NCBI GenBank assembly: GCA_937944245.1
Contig: CALDYY010000011.1
Span: 1-57,864 of the forward strand
Origin: an uncultured Saprospiraceae bacterium
GTDB lineage: Bacteria > Bacteroidota > Bacteroidia > Chitinophagales > Saprospiraceae
Reading direction: 5' to 3'
Length of the DNA stretch: 57,864 bases
Part shown: positions 35,535 through 44,186 of the stretch, in pieces
How positions within the stretch are numbered: the first letter of the stretch is position 1
Layout: the number at the start of each line of letters is the position of its first letter
Program-made: the position numbers and the translations under genes
Notes under the pieces: generated by a model
Told to the model about the DNA's origin: nothing
The model's database searches: none
What the model saw: only the letters and a program-made list of their open reading frames with translations

Positions 35535-35565
35535 AACAAAAAAGTCGGATAGTAAACTATCCGAC
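35535..35565 (-). terminator. Intrinsic terminator on the minus strand
   Basis: A 9-bp perfect stem (35544-35552 with 35557-35565, loop TAAA) is preceded on the plus strand by AAACAAAAAA, which is a T-run on the minus strand. On the plus strand no T-run follows, so it acts mainly on leftward transcripts. It lies 258 bases past the nearest leftward gene. Confidence 0.65.
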
Positions 35566-35822
35566 CAAATAACAAAAAGGCATGTATATGAAAAGCTAAA
35601 TCTTAAATATCTATCGAAAAGGAATTCTTGAGAGATAAACATTTGAATTGAGTTGAATTTGCGTTTATTTTTTTAACTTGGACGATTAGCCCTCAAAAAA
35701 TACTACGCAAATATATAACATTTCTAGGCAAAAAAAAAAAAAAGATAATAAAAATCAATTTTTTTTGATAAAAAAGTTAGCTTTAATTTTTGTTGCTTCC
35801 TTAACAAGGATAAACATACCCT
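35535..35822. other. Gap with a minus-strand terminator, -7 box and poly-A tract
   Basis: The gap of 288 bases holds no gene I can support. From the right it has a run of 14 A (35730-35743), a minus-strand -7 box TATATTTG at 35717-35710 with poor -33 context, and the hairpin at 35544-35565. The interval 35566-35700 could be a long 3' untranslated region of the gene at 35823 or a small RNA on the minus strand; the sequence alone cannot decide. Confidence 0.4.
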
Positions 35823-36275
35823 TTAGTTATCTTTAATATTCATCTTACTTAGTAAACGCTCTGTATCTTCAACAAGTTTCTTAAATTTTTCATTTAATTG
35901 CTTCTTTTTATCTTGTTTAGTTGATTCATCTTTATTTTCATTGTCCGACTCAAAATTATCTACTTCTTCCTGTAAGGATTTTTTCTGCTCCTCTAATGCC
36001 TCAAGTTCACGTAAACTGTTTGTATCGGTATCTTTGATTTCCTCTTTGATGTTCTTAAATAAATTATCTACTTGTCGAGTCACATTCTCGTATTTACCTG
36101 CGTCAAATTTTTCTTTCTCGGAAATAAGTAATTCTTTAACTGCATTTCCTGCATTTTTGAATTGCTCAAATACCTTTTTTGCGCCTTCTTTTTCTGCTGG
36201 TGTTCCTAAAAAAAAGTTATATAACAAAACAGCAACAACAATGAAAAGCAACAATCTAAGCAATAATCTAAGCAT
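35823..36275 (-). CDS. Membrane-anchored coiled-coil protein
   Basis: A 150-residue protein I do not recognise. One N-terminal membrane helix (about 3-24, with arginines on the inner side: MLRLLLRLLLFIVVAVLLYNFF) is followed by a highly charged, mostly helical tail with coiled-coil character (KVFEQFKNAGNAVKEL; ELEALEEQKKSLQEEVDNF; KKKQLNEKFKKLVEDTERLL). The tail would lie in the periplasm or cytoplasm depending on topology; the Arg-rich start favours a periplasmic tail. The reading frame is open and fully helical, so it is likely a real structural or envelope protein. Confidence 0.65.
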   Translation of the reverse strand: MLRLLLRLLLFIVVAVLLYNFFLGTPAEKEGAKKVFEQFKNAGNAVKELLISEKEKFDAGKYENVTRQVDNLFKNIKEEIKDTDTNSLRELEALEEQKKSLQEEVDNFESDNENKDESTKQDKKKQLNEKFKKLVEDTERLLSKMNIKDN

Positions 36276-36465
36276 TTAACGATATTTTTTTGAATTAAAA
36301 CTAATGCAAAGTAAAGAGAAATAAGCCAATAAGTCAATAGGTTTCCTATGAAAGTAGAAATAGGCTAAATTAGTATATTACGCAATATTAATACATTACA
36401 CAATCATTTTAGTGAATAAATCTACTAAAACTAAGCATTTGAGCATACCACTTTAGCCGATGGAG

Positions 36466-37620
36466 CTATTTCAATAGTTCTACCAATTGTTCAATCATTG
36501 ATACGCCTTTTGCGAGTTGTTCTTTTTCAATAAATTCATCGGCTTTGTGGGCTTGCGCAATAGAACCAGGTCCGCAGATGATACTCTCAAACCCAGCTTC
36601 TGCAAATTGTCCAGCTTCGGCTGCATAGGATACGGTACTTACTTGTTTGTTGCCCGTTATGGTTTTTACTAAATGGACAATGGATTGGTTTTCAAGAGTA
36701 TTTAAAGGTGGCACGGGTGGGTGATGCGCCTCAGTGATGATTTTAAAATTGGCGAAAGTAGGTTGTAGTTGCTTTGTTCGTTCTTGGCAGTAGTCGTTGA
36801 AATCGGCTAAAATATCGTTGATACTATCCAAAGGAATAGTGCGCACATCCCAGAAAAAGGAAGCGTGGTCGGCAATCACATTTGGTGCAATGCCTCCTTG
36901 TATCATACCTACATGCAAGGAAGAGTGAGGCGGCGTAAAGCGTTCATCTACTCGACCTTGCGCAATTAGCGTATTCATTTTTTGTTCTAGCCAAAGCACC
37001 AATCGAGCTGCTTCGTGAATAGCACTCACTTCTTGTCTAATTCGGCTACTGTGACCTGCCGAGCCATTAACAGTAGTATGTAACACACAAATTCCTTTTT
37101 GTCCGATGATGGGTTGCAGCATGGAAGGCTCCCCAATAATGGCGTACTTTGGTTTTTCGGTGTAACTGGCCTTCAAATGCTCAATTAGCTCAGGTGCAGC
37201 CAAGCAACCAATTTCTTCGTCATAGGAAAAAGCAAAATAGATAGGTTTCTTTAAGTTGGTAGTTACCATTTTAGGTAGCACTGCTAGGCAACAAGCTAGA
37301 AATCCTTTCATGTCGCAAGCGCCTCTGGCATAGAGATTTCCATCGCCTTTATCGGTTAGTGAAAATGGGTCGCTCGTCCAGTTTTGCCCTTCCACAGGCA
37401 CGACGTCAGTATGTCCAGAAAGAATAACACCGCCATCCACAGATGGTCCAATGCGGCAATGCAAAGAGGCTTTAGTCCCTGCTTCATTAGGCACAAGTGT
37501 AGTGATAACGCCAAAACTTTCGAGGTAAGATTTTATCCAATGAATAATGCTCAAATTGCTTTCACCTCCTAAAACAGGGAAAGCTACTAAGTCAGATAAT
37601 ATTTTTTCTACGCTTGTCAT
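36466..37620 (-). CDS. argE: Acetylornithine deacetylase
   Basis: A 384-residue M20-family metallohydrolase that removes the acetyl group from N-acetylornithine in arginine synthesis. The metal site is complete: SGHTDVVPVEG (His and Asp), ARGACDMKGF (bridging Asp), YDEEIGCLAAPE (catalytic and ligand Glu), the IGEPSMLQPI region and a C-terminal His in IAQAHKADEFI. MPL-type dimer domain residues occur in VNGSAGHSSRI. It could also be a related succinyl-diaminopimelate desuccinylase, but the ArgE-type GEPS and AHKADEF motifs favour ArgE. It lies 95 bases after a YfcC-type permease gene, in the same direction. Confidence 0.88.
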   Translation of the reverse strand: MTSVEKILSDLVAFPVLGGESNLSIIHWIKSYLESFGVITTLVPNEAGTKASLHCRIGPSVDGGVILSGHTDVVPVEGQNWTSDPFSLTDKGDGNLYARGACDMKGFLACCLAVLPKMVTTNLKKPIYFAFSYDEEIGCLAAPELIEHLKASYTEKPKYAIIGEPSMLQPIIGQKGICVLHTTVNGSAGHSSRIRQEVSAIHEAARLVLWLEQKMNTLIAQGRVDERFTPPHSSLHVGMIQGGIAPNVIADHASFFWDVRTIPLDSINDILADFNDYCQERTKQLQPTFANFKIITEAHHPPVPPLNTLENQSIVHLVKTITGNKQVSTVSYAAEAGQFAEAGFESIICGPGSIAQAHKADEFIEKEQLAKGVSMIEQLVELLK

Positions 37621-37715
37621 TGTCTAAATTTATGTAATGGTAGGTTGAAAACATGAAAATAGTAATTGTGTTTAATGGTGAATATTCACAGCAACTCACC
37701 TAACAAATGTATCAA

Positions 37716-39116
37716 TCATTGATAGCCAATGGCTACGGCGATAATTAATGTTAGCCAAGCTAGTCCTAAAATCAGGACGACCACAGGTGCAATAAAGCGC
37801 AACCAACGGTCGAGCGGCACTCGGCATAGGCTTAACATGGCAATCAACCCACCTAATGTTGGGTTAATTAAGTTGGTTACACCGTCGCCAATTTGAAATG
37901 CTAAGATAGTCGTCTGTCGAGTAAGACCAAGCAATTCGCCTAGCGGAATCATTACAGGCAAGGTAGCTAAGGCTTGACCACTACCTGAAGGAATAAAAAA
38001 ATTGATGGCAGATTGCGCCACAGACATGCTTATTGCTGCTGCATACAGCGGTAAGCCTTGTAGCCATTGGGCTAGTTGATAGGAAATGGTATCGCTAATA
38101 TTGCCCATTTCCATCAATACTTTTATAGCACTAGCGTAACCTACCATGAATGCGCCGGGCGCTGCTACGGAAATACCTTTTAAAACCATATCTGTAAAAA
38201 TAGCGGTTTTCATTCTAGAAGCTATTCCAACAGCTAAGGTAATCATCAGAAACACAGCGGAAAGATCATTGATGTACCAATCTAATTGAAATACACCATA
38301 TATTACTGTTGCAATACCAAACAAGAAAACAGTAAGTACAAGCCAGTTGTTGCTTGTCATTCGGTATTCCTCAATAGGTTGAGCCAGTTCAATGCCTTGT
38401 TGGTTAAGCCCTAAGCCCAGACTTTTTTCTGGATACTGAGTGATGCGTTTTAGATAGTGAACATTAAAGTAAGCCATTACTGTCAGTGCGGAAAAGCACA
38501 ATAAACTCCTTAAAAGTGCGCCAGAAAAAAGAGGGAGTTCTGCTATTTTATGACCTGTCCCAACAGTGTAAGGATTGATAGGCGAAAGTCCAAAACCAAT
38601 TGTGATAGCACCAACAGAAATACCTGCTGCCAATATCAAATCGCCCCCTAATGCTAAACTCAAAACGGCTGCAATCGGTACAATACCAATATTATTTTCA
38701 TAGCCCACTGCAACGCCCAATCCTCCATAGGCAAAAGTCATCAGCACGACGATTAAATATTTGTGCTTCAATCCAAGATGTTTTATCAAAGTGCCAATAC
38801 TATTTTCAATGGCTTTTGAGGCTTCCAGTACACTAAACATGATTCCACCAACGAGTACAATAAATACAATTTCAACCGCTGTTTTAAAGCCAAGCGGTAT
38901 CGCTTTGAACATATCGAGAAGACCGACGGGCGTGCTAGAAATAGTCTGATAAGAATCAGGAACAATTATATTTCTTCCTTCAACAACTGCGCGTTCATAT
39001 TTTCCTGCTGGCACAACATAAGTCATTGCTGTTACCAATAAGATAATTCCAGAAAGTAGCACCAACGCATGGGGTAGTCGTTCATACCATTTCGAAAGAA
39101 GTTGCTGATTGTTCAT
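37716..39116 (-). CDS. YfcC/DcuC-family membrane permease
   Basis: A 466-residue transporter with about 12 membrane helices. Diagnostic parts are VVPAGKYERAVVEGRNIIVPDSYQ near the first loop, ISVGAITIGFGLSPINPYTVGTGHKIAELP in the middle, and FFIPSGSGQALATLPVMIPLGELLG near the C-terminus; this is the YfcC (DcuC, PF03606) family, thought to move basic amino acids or C4-dicarboxylates. Its position just upstream of argE suggests an amino-acid or arginine-pathway substrate, but this is inference. N-terminal sequence is typical of a polytopic membrane protein without signal peptide. Confidence 0.85.
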   Translation of the reverse strand: MNNQQLLSKWYERLPHALVLLSGIILLVTAMTYVVPAGKYERAVVEGRNIIVPDSYQTISSTPVGLLDMFKAIPLGFKTAVEIVFIVLVGGIMFSVLEASKAIENSIGTLIKHLGLKHKYLIVVLMTFAYGGLGVAVGYENNIGIVPIAAVLSLALGGDLILAAGISVGAITIGFGLSPINPYTVGTGHKIAELPLFSGALLRSLLCFSALTVMAYFNVHYLKRITQYPEKSLGLGLNQQGIELAQPIEEYRMTSNNWLVLTVFLFGIATVIYGVFQLDWYINDLSAVFLMITLAVGIASRMKTAIFTDMVLKGISVAAPGAFMVGYASAIKVLMEMGNISDTISYQLAQWLQGLPLYAAAISMSVAQSAINFFIPSGSGQALATLPVMIPLGELLGLTRQTTILAFQIGDGVTNLINPTLGGLIAMLSLCRVPLDRWLRFIAPVVVLILGLAWLTLIIAVAIGYQ

Positions 39117-39179
39117 GTAGTTTTTTTAAATAATTTCCTGTGAAGGTAAAAATTTAAAAAGGTTTTTATCCTAATCATT

Positions 39180-39806
39180 CTATTCCATTATGATTAACTT
39201 CTTTTTCAACGTTTCCTGCAAACCACTTTCCCATTCTGATTTCAATATACTTAATACAATGCTATCTCGTCTAGTGCCATCTGGTTTAACGCCATTGCTT
39301 CTCAAAATTCCTTCTACTTGACAACCAATGCTTTTCATGGCGTTAATACTGCGTTGGTTACGGCTATCTGCCTTAAATTCAACACGTTCCATATGCAAGT
39401 TTTCAAAAGCAAACGACAATAACAAAAATTTGCAGTGCTTATTTAACCCCGTCCCTTGAAACTGCTTTCCATACCAAGTGTAGCCAATGCTTAAACACTT
39501 ATGCTCTAGCTGAATATCATAAAATCGTGTGCTACCAGCAACTTGATGACAACGCTTGTCCCAAACAATAAAGGGATAGGCGACTCCTCTTTGTTTGGCA
39601 CTTGTCGCTGATTGAAGGTATTTTTTCATCCCTTGCTCACCAACCACTGACGATAAAGAATATTTCCACAATTCAGGTTCATTCAATGCAAATGGAAGCA
39701 AATGAACTAGGTCAGTAAATTGTAAAGGATGCAAAAGCACAACATCATTTTCTAAAACATAAGTTGCATTACTATCGAAAACGGTTGTATCGGTAGGATT
39801 CATCAC
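39180..39806 (-). CDS. GNAT-family N-acetyltransferase (RimJ/RimL type)
   Basis: A 208-residue acetyltransferase. The fold is recognised by the start VVLLHPLQFTDLVHLLPFA (strand 1 and helix), the GYTWYGKQFQGTGLNKHCKFLLLSFAF acetyl-CoA segment (Q/RxxGxG/A-like QGTGLN) and the ERVEFKADSRNQRSINAMKSIGC strand-helix typical of RimL. It would transfer acetyl from acetyl-CoA to an amine; the target is unknown. A well-spaced promoter lies upstream at 39818-39847. The gene is not near a ribosomal protein gene, so a ribosomal target is not implied. Confidence 0.88.
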   Translation of the reverse strand: MMNPTDTTVFDSNATYVLENDVVLLHPLQFTDLVHLLPFALNEPELWKYSLSSVVGEQGMKKYLQSATSAKQRGVAYPFIVWDKRCHQVAGSTRFYDIQLEHKCLSIGYTWYGKQFQGTGLNKHCKFLLLSFAFENLHMERVEFKADSRNQRSINAMKSIGCQVEGILRSNGVKPDGTRRDSIVLSILKSEWESGLQETLKKKLIIME

Positions 39807-39817
39807 TTATTTTGGTA

Positions 39818-39847
39818 CAAAGTTATCTCAAATTATTGTTTCGCAAA
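39818..39847 (-). promoter_or_regulatory. Promoter of the GNAT gene
   Basis: On the minus strand TTTG (39847-39844), 18 bases, then TAACTTTG (39825-39818): the best TTTG-N18-TAnnTTTG match in the window. It predicts a start near 39811, giving a leader of about 5 bases before the ATG at 39806. Confidence 0.7.
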
Positions 39848-39901
39848 TTTTTATTCAGTATTCACAATTTTCTGTTCCTAAAAAAGTTTCTTTCCTGTAA
39901 G

Positions 39902-39929
39902 AAATTGCTTTTCTTTGAAGAAGCAATTT
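39902..39929 (+). other. Inverted repeat before the FGE-sulfatase gene
   Basis: A perfect 9-bp inverted repeat (AAATTGCTT 39902-39910 and AAGCAATTT 39921-39929) with a 10-base loop lies 41 bases before the ATG at 39970. It may be an operator or a leader hairpin; nothing decides between them. Confidence 0.45.
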
Positions 39930-39969
39930 AAAATTTTAAAAAACTAAATTACGGTAAATCAATACTTCG

Positions 39970-40908
39970 ATGATTCAGTTTAAACATCTATTTTTTATTA
40001 CCATCATTCACCTAATTTGTACTTCAATTTACAGTCAGAAGGACTATTCAGAAGTTATTCCTGGAACAAATATTCATATTGATATGGTGTTTGTGAATGG
40101 TCGAACATTTCAAATGACCTCCGCTGACGCTAATAATATCAGCAACAGCCAAGTAACGCTACACGATTTTTGGATAGGCAAACATGAAATTACTTTCGAG
40201 CAATTCAGCATCTTTCAAAATCGAAGTAAAGATAATGAAGTCAGTATTAGTAAGCTAACCAACTTCAAAGCGGATGCCGTTTCACGACCTACGCCACCTT
40301 ATGAGGATATGTCTTTCGGGATGGGCACAACTGGTGGTTTTCCAGCGGTAAGCATGACACAGCAGGCGGCGTTGCGCTACTGTAAGTGGCTTTATTTGAA
40401 AACGGGTAATTTTTATCGCCTCCCCACTGAAGCAGAGTGGGAGTATGCTTGCAGTGAAGGAGGTAAAAAAGATAAGCCGACCAACCTTGACAAAATGGCT
40501 TGGTTTTATGACAATAGCTACGAAAAATTTCAAAAGGTAGGGCAAAAAGAACCCAATAGTTGGGGAATATACGACATGCTAGGTAATGTAGCAGAATGGA
40601 CTTTGGATAAATTCGAGGTCAACTATCACGAATTAATCGGTGCTGAAGCTACTAATCCTTGGCTTCCACCTACGGCTAAGTATGCACATACCGTGCGTGG
40701 TGGCTCTTATGACGACGACGAAAAAAATTGTTCCTGTTCAGTGCGTATCAAATCAAGCCCGCGATGGCAACGCCGCGACCCACAAATACCTAAAAGTATT
40801 TGGTGGAACACAGATGCTCCCTTTGTTGGGTTTCGTGTAGTAAGACCTGCACAACAACCTAGCCATGAGGAGATTATGGCTTTTTTTGAACAGGCGATAA
40901 AGGATTAA
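39970..40908 (+). CDS. Exported FGE-sulfatase (SUMF1) domain protein, probably not a formylglycine generator
   Basis: A 312-residue protein with a signal peptide (about 1-22, SIYS|Q). The FGE-sulfatase fold is clear: FWIGKHEITFEQFSIF, FPAVSMTQQAALRYCKWL, RLPTEAEWEYACSEGG, WGIYDMLGNVAEWTLD and VRGGSYDDDEK...GFRVVR. True formylglycine-generating enzymes have two Cys in the GGSYxCxxxxC region; here only the second is kept and the first is Asp. The related gliding proteins GldJ/GldK share this fold. I call it a structural or carbohydrate-associated member. It heads a rightward operon with a Gfo/Idh/MocA protein 55 bases on (start at 40964). Confidence 0.85.
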   Translation: MIQFKHLFFITIIHLICTSIYSQKDYSEVIPGTNIHIDMVFVNGRTFQMTSADANNISNSQVTLHDFWIGKHEITFEQFSIFQNRSKDNEVSISKLTNFKADAVSRPTPPYEDMSFGMGTTGGFPAVSMTQQAALRYCKWLYLKTGNFYRLPTEAEWEYACSEGGKKDKPTNLDKMAWFYDNSYEKFQKVGQKEPNSWGIYDMLGNVAEWTLDKFEVNYHELIGAEATNPWLPPTAKYAHTVRGGSYDDDEKNCSCSVRIKSSPRWQRRDPQIPKSIWWNTDAPFVGFRVVRPAQQPSHEEIMAFFEQAIKD

Positions 40909-40963
40909 AATTATTAGTAATTTATCATAAATAATGAAATTAATACCTATGCAGAACGAAAAA

Positions 40964-42289
40964 ATGAAACGCAGAGATTTTGTCAAAACATCTTCCCTCG
41001 CAGCAGGGGCAAGCCTCTTAATACCTTCTCTATTATCTGCTAAAGCACACATTGATGGAGATGATACCATAAAAATTGGATTAATTGGCTGTGGAGGTCG
41101 TGGAACGGGTGCAGTAGTGCAAGCCTTGCAATCAGGACAGCGCGTTAAATTAGTTGCTATGGCAGATGCTTTTAAGGATCGTTTGGATAGCTGCTACAAG
41201 CAAATTACAGACCCTAATTTTACAGATTGGTCTTCGGAAGAACCAGTTAATGTATCCAGTATGATTGATGTGCCAGAGGAACATAAATTTGTTGGCTTTG
41301 ATGCCTACAAGAAAGTTATTCCTCTAGTGGATGTTGTACTTTTAGCAGCGCCTCCAGGCTTCCGTCCACAACATTTTGAGGCAGCAATTAATGCCAACAA
41401 GCATGTATTCATGGAGAAACCATTGGCTACAGATGCTATTGGTGTGCGTAAAGTGCTTGAGGTGGCGGAGCAAGCCAAACAAAAGAAATTAAACGTAGTC
41501 GTGGGGTTGCAACGCCACTATCAAAAGAAATATCAAGTTTGGGTGGACATGCTTCAAAATGGTGTTATTGGAGATATTGTTTCTGCTCAAGTATACTGGA
41601 ATAGCGGTGGCGTTTGGGTGCGCGAGCGCAAACCTGGTATGACAGAAATGGAATACCAAATGCGTAATTGGTACTATTTCAATTGGTTATGTGGCGACCA
41701 CATTACAGAGCAGCACATTCACAATATAGATGTTGCTAACTGGGTGAAACAAGCATATCCTGTGCGTGCGCATGGTATGGGCGGGCGATTGGTCAGAAAT
41801 GGCAAAGAGCATGGCGAAATCTTTGATCACCATACTGTGGAGTTTGAATATGCAGATGGTAGCCGAATGTTCAGCCAGTGCCGACACATTGAAAACACAC
41901 ATTATCGAGTTTCAGAAGCATTTCAAGGTACGAACGGTAGTGCACCAGACCCTGGCGTTATCCTTACCAAATCGGGCTATAACGTAATGAAATACAATGA
42001 CAGAAAAGACCCTAATCCTTATCAAGTGGAGCATGACTTACTTTTTGAGGCAGTAGCAAAAGGGGAATACAAATTTGAAGACGCTGAAAATGGTGCAAAA
42101 AGTACCTTAACTTCAATCATAGGTAGAATGGCAACCTATTCTGGACAAATGATTGAATGGGATGCTGCTTTAAATTCCAACATTAATTTAATGCCAGAAA
42201 AATTAGATTGGAAGGCAATGCCAAAAGTATTGCCAAACAAAGATGGCTTCTATCCGATAGCAGTACCAGGTGTAACAAAAGTCATTTAA
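40964..42289 (+). CDS. Gfo/Idh/MocA-family oxidoreductase, exported by Tat
   Basis: A protein of 441 residues from the ATG at 40964 (MKRRDFVKTSSLAAGASLLIPSLL), a twin-arginine signal. The N-terminal Rossmann domain has GLIGCGGRGTGAV near residues 40-55 and MEKPLATD in the middle, with a C-terminal alpha/beta domain (NWYYFNWLCGDHITEQHIHNID near 235-260). Family members oxidise or reduce sugars or cyclitols with NAD(P). The ATGs at 40934 and 40949 are in frame but give longer, less typical signals. It has a zero-base junction with apbE (stop then ATG), in an operon of exported enzymes; the substrate is unknown. Confidence 0.85.
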   Translation: MKRRDFVKTSSLAAGASLLIPSLLSAKAHIDGDDTIKIGLIGCGGRGTGAVVQALQSGQRVKLVAMADAFKDRLDSCYKQITDPNFTDWSSEEPVNVSSMIDVPEEHKFVGFDAYKKVIPLVDVVLLAAPPGFRPQHFEAAINANKHVFMEKPLATDAIGVRKVLEVAEQAKQKKLNVVVGLQRHYQKKYQVWVDMLQNGVIGDIVSAQVYWNSGGVWVRERKPGMTEMEYQMRNWYYFNWLCGDHITEQHIHNIDVANWVKQAYPVRAHGMGGRLVRNGKEHGEIFDHHTVEFEYADGSRMFSQCRHIENTHYRVSEAFQGTNGSAPDPGVILTKSGYNVMKYNDRKDPNPYQVEHDLLFEAVAKGEYKFEDAENGAKSTLTSIIGRMATYSGQMIEWDAALNSNINLMPEKLDWKAMPKVLPNKDGFYPIAVPGVTKVI

Positions 42290-43219
42290 ATGCTTAAATG
42301 TCAGTGGCTTGTATTTGGGTTACTCTATGCTTTTGCCAGTGTAGGGCAACCCATGCAGCAATATGAATTTACGCAACAACATATGGGAACGAGCTTTCGC
42401 TTAGTGTTTTATGCTAAAGATAGCACAATTGCCCATTACGCGGCAGACAAAGCGTTCACGAGAATCACTTATTTGAATCAACTGCTGAGCGACTACTTGG
42501 AAGACAGTGAAATAAGTCGCCTCAGTGCTACGGCAGGAAATGGGCATATAGTTTCAATAAGTGATGAACTTTGGCAGGTGCTACATTTTTCACAAATGGT
42601 ATCAGAAGCAAGTGGAGGCGCATTTGATGTTAGTATTGGTGCATTAAGTAAACTCTGGCGCAAAGCTTTTCGGCAAGATATTTTTCCTGACGAAATGGCA
42701 ATAGAACAGGCAAAAGCTACAGTCAGTTACCATGACATTGTATTGTATCCGACTACACAATCTGTGGAATTAGCTAGAAAAGGAATGCGCTTGGATGTAG
42801 GAGGTATTGCCAAGGGTTATGCAGTGGATGAAGCCATGAAAGTTTTGGTACAACAAGGTATTACACATGCTTTAGTGGATGGCGGAGGCGATTTGAACCT
42901 TAAAAATGATCCTACTATTGCTCAAACGTGGAAAATTGCAATTCAAAACGGTAAAGTCTATGACTTAGCAAATTGTGCCATAGCTACTTCAGGCAATCAA
43001 TACAAGTTTTTGGAAAATAATGGAAAACGCTATTCTCATTTAATTGACCCAAGAACAGGTATGGGGGTAACGCATCAACACCAAGTTACCATAATTGCTG
43101 ATAATTGCATGAAAGCGGATGCATTAGCTTCTGCTTGTAGTATTTTATCGAAAGCAAAAGCAAAGCAACTTGCACGAAAGATGGATGCAAAACTGTATAT
43201 TTTGACAAAAAAAGACTAA
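42290..43219 (+). CDS. apbE: FAD:protein FMN transferase
   Basis: A 309-residue exported transferase that attaches FMN to a Thr or Ser of target proteins using FAD and Mg. The N-terminus has a hydrophobic start (LVFGLLYAFASVGQ). Typical segments are QHMGTSFRLVFYA, GGAFDVSIGALSKLW, LDVGGIAKGYAVDEA (the DxGGxxKG motif), LVDGGGDL and ATSGNQYKF...SHLIDPRTG. Motif order and length match ApbE. Its own flavoprotein target is not evident; the neighbouring Gfo/Idh/MocA protein is an exported oxidoreductase but uses nicotinamide, so the link is positional only. The ATG directly follows the upstream stop. Confidence 0.92.
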   Translation: MLKCQWLVFGLLYAFASVGQPMQQYEFTQQHMGTSFRLVFYAKDSTIAHYAADKAFTRITYLNQLLSDYLEDSEISRLSATAGNGHIVSISDELWQVLHFSQMVSEASGGAFDVSIGALSKLWRKAFRQDIFPDEMAIEQAKATVSYHDIVLYPTTQSVELARKGMRLDVGGIAKGYAVDEAMKVLVQQGITHALVDGGGDLNLKNDPTIAQTWKIAIQNGKVYDLANCAIATSGNQYKFLENNGKRYSHLIDPRTGMGVTHQHQVTIIADNCMKADALASACSILSKAKAKQLARKMDAKLYILTKKD

Positions 43220-43269
43220 AATTGCTAAGTAAATTAATACAATTCATTGATTAACAAAAAAATCGAAAA

Positions 43270-44181
43270 ATGAACAGAAGAAAATTTATTCAAAATACCA
43301 TGATAACTACGTCAGCCGTAGCTGTTTCAGGGGTGGCGGCTACCTCAACTCATGTGAGCAATAAACAAGAGTTCAAACTAAAATATGCTCCACACTTTGG
43401 TATGTTTCGCCACAGTGCAGGTGAAGATTTGATAGCTCAATTGCAATTCATGGCAGATCAAGGGTTTACTGCTTTGGAAGATAATGGTATGAAAGACCGA
43501 GATGTCGCTACGCAAGAAAAAATTGGCAAAACCATGCAAAAACTAGGCATGGAAATGGGGGTGTTTGTAGCACACAAAATTTATTGGAATGAACCCAACC
43601 TAGCAAACGGCGACAAAGCTAAACGAGAAGAATTTTTGAATGACATCAAAACTTCTGTTGAAGTAGCTAAACGAGTAAACGCTAAATGGATGACTGTGGT
43701 GCCAGGTCATCGAGCATTGCGATTGAACATGGGCTATCAAACAGCTCATGTGATTGAATCGCTGAAGCGCGCTTGTGATATACTTGAGCCACATGGCTTA
43801 GTAATGGTGTTAGAGCCTTTGAATTTCAGAGATCATCCTGGACTATTCTTATCAGAAAGCCCACAAACTTACATGATTTGTAAAGCTGTAAATAGTCCAT
43901 CTTGCAAAATTTTATTTGATATTTATCATCAACAGATTACAGAAGGAAATATTATTCCGAATATCGAAGCCTGTTGGGATGAAATTGGGTATTTTCAAAT
44001 TGGTGATAATCCGGGTAGAAAAGAGCCTACCTCGGGAGAAATTAACTATAAAAATATCTTCAAATACATTCACGGACGAAAATTTGAGGGTATTTTAGGT
44101 ATGGAACATGGAAATGCCCAACCTGAGAAAAAGGGGGAAATAGCATTGATTGAAGCCTACAAAGAAGTAGATAGTTTTTAA
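43270..44181 (+). CDS. TIM-barrel sugar isomerase (hydroxypyruvate isomerase-like), exported by Tat
   Basis: A 303-residue protein with a twin-arginine signal (MNRRKFIQNTMITTSAVAVSG). The mature protein is a xylose-isomerase-like barrel. Metal ligand candidates are Glu in VLEPLNF, Asp in LFDIYHQQI with nearby His, His in FQIGDNPGR-type loop and Glu in GMEHGNAQ. This layout matches the Hyi/AP endonuclease-2 superfamily. It may act on the same sugar-derived compound as the exported Gfo/Idh/MocA protein two genes upstream. Substrate specificity is unknown. It starts 50 bases after apbE and ends 5 bases before the ACC-deaminase-like gene, so it is part of that operon. Confidence 0.85.
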   Translation: MNRRKFIQNTMITTSAVAVSGVAATSTHVSNKQEFKLKYAPHFGMFRHSAGEDLIAQLQFMADQGFTALEDNGMKDRDVATQEKIGKTMQKLGMEMGVFVAHKIYWNEPNLANGDKAKREEFLNDIKTSVEVAKRVNAKWMTVVPGHRALRLNMGYQTAHVIESLKRACDILEPHGLVMVLEPLNFRDHPGLFLSESPQTYMICKAVNSPSCKILFDIYHQQITEGNIIPNIEACWDEIGYFQIGDNPGRKEPTSGEINYKNIFKYIHGRKFEGILGMEHGNAQPEKKGEIALIEAYKEVDSF

Positions 44182-44186
44182 ATTAA

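Noticed and set aside
35730-35743. Run of 14 A as a phase-variation tract
   Set aside because: It lies outside any coding frame and far from a promoter -10/-35 spacer I could support; it is more simply an AT-rich intergenic run.
39970-40908. GldJ or GldK gliding lipoprotein
   Set aside because: The fold is shared, but there is a Sec-type signal without a clear lipobox, and the neighbours are metabolic enzymes rather than other gld genes.
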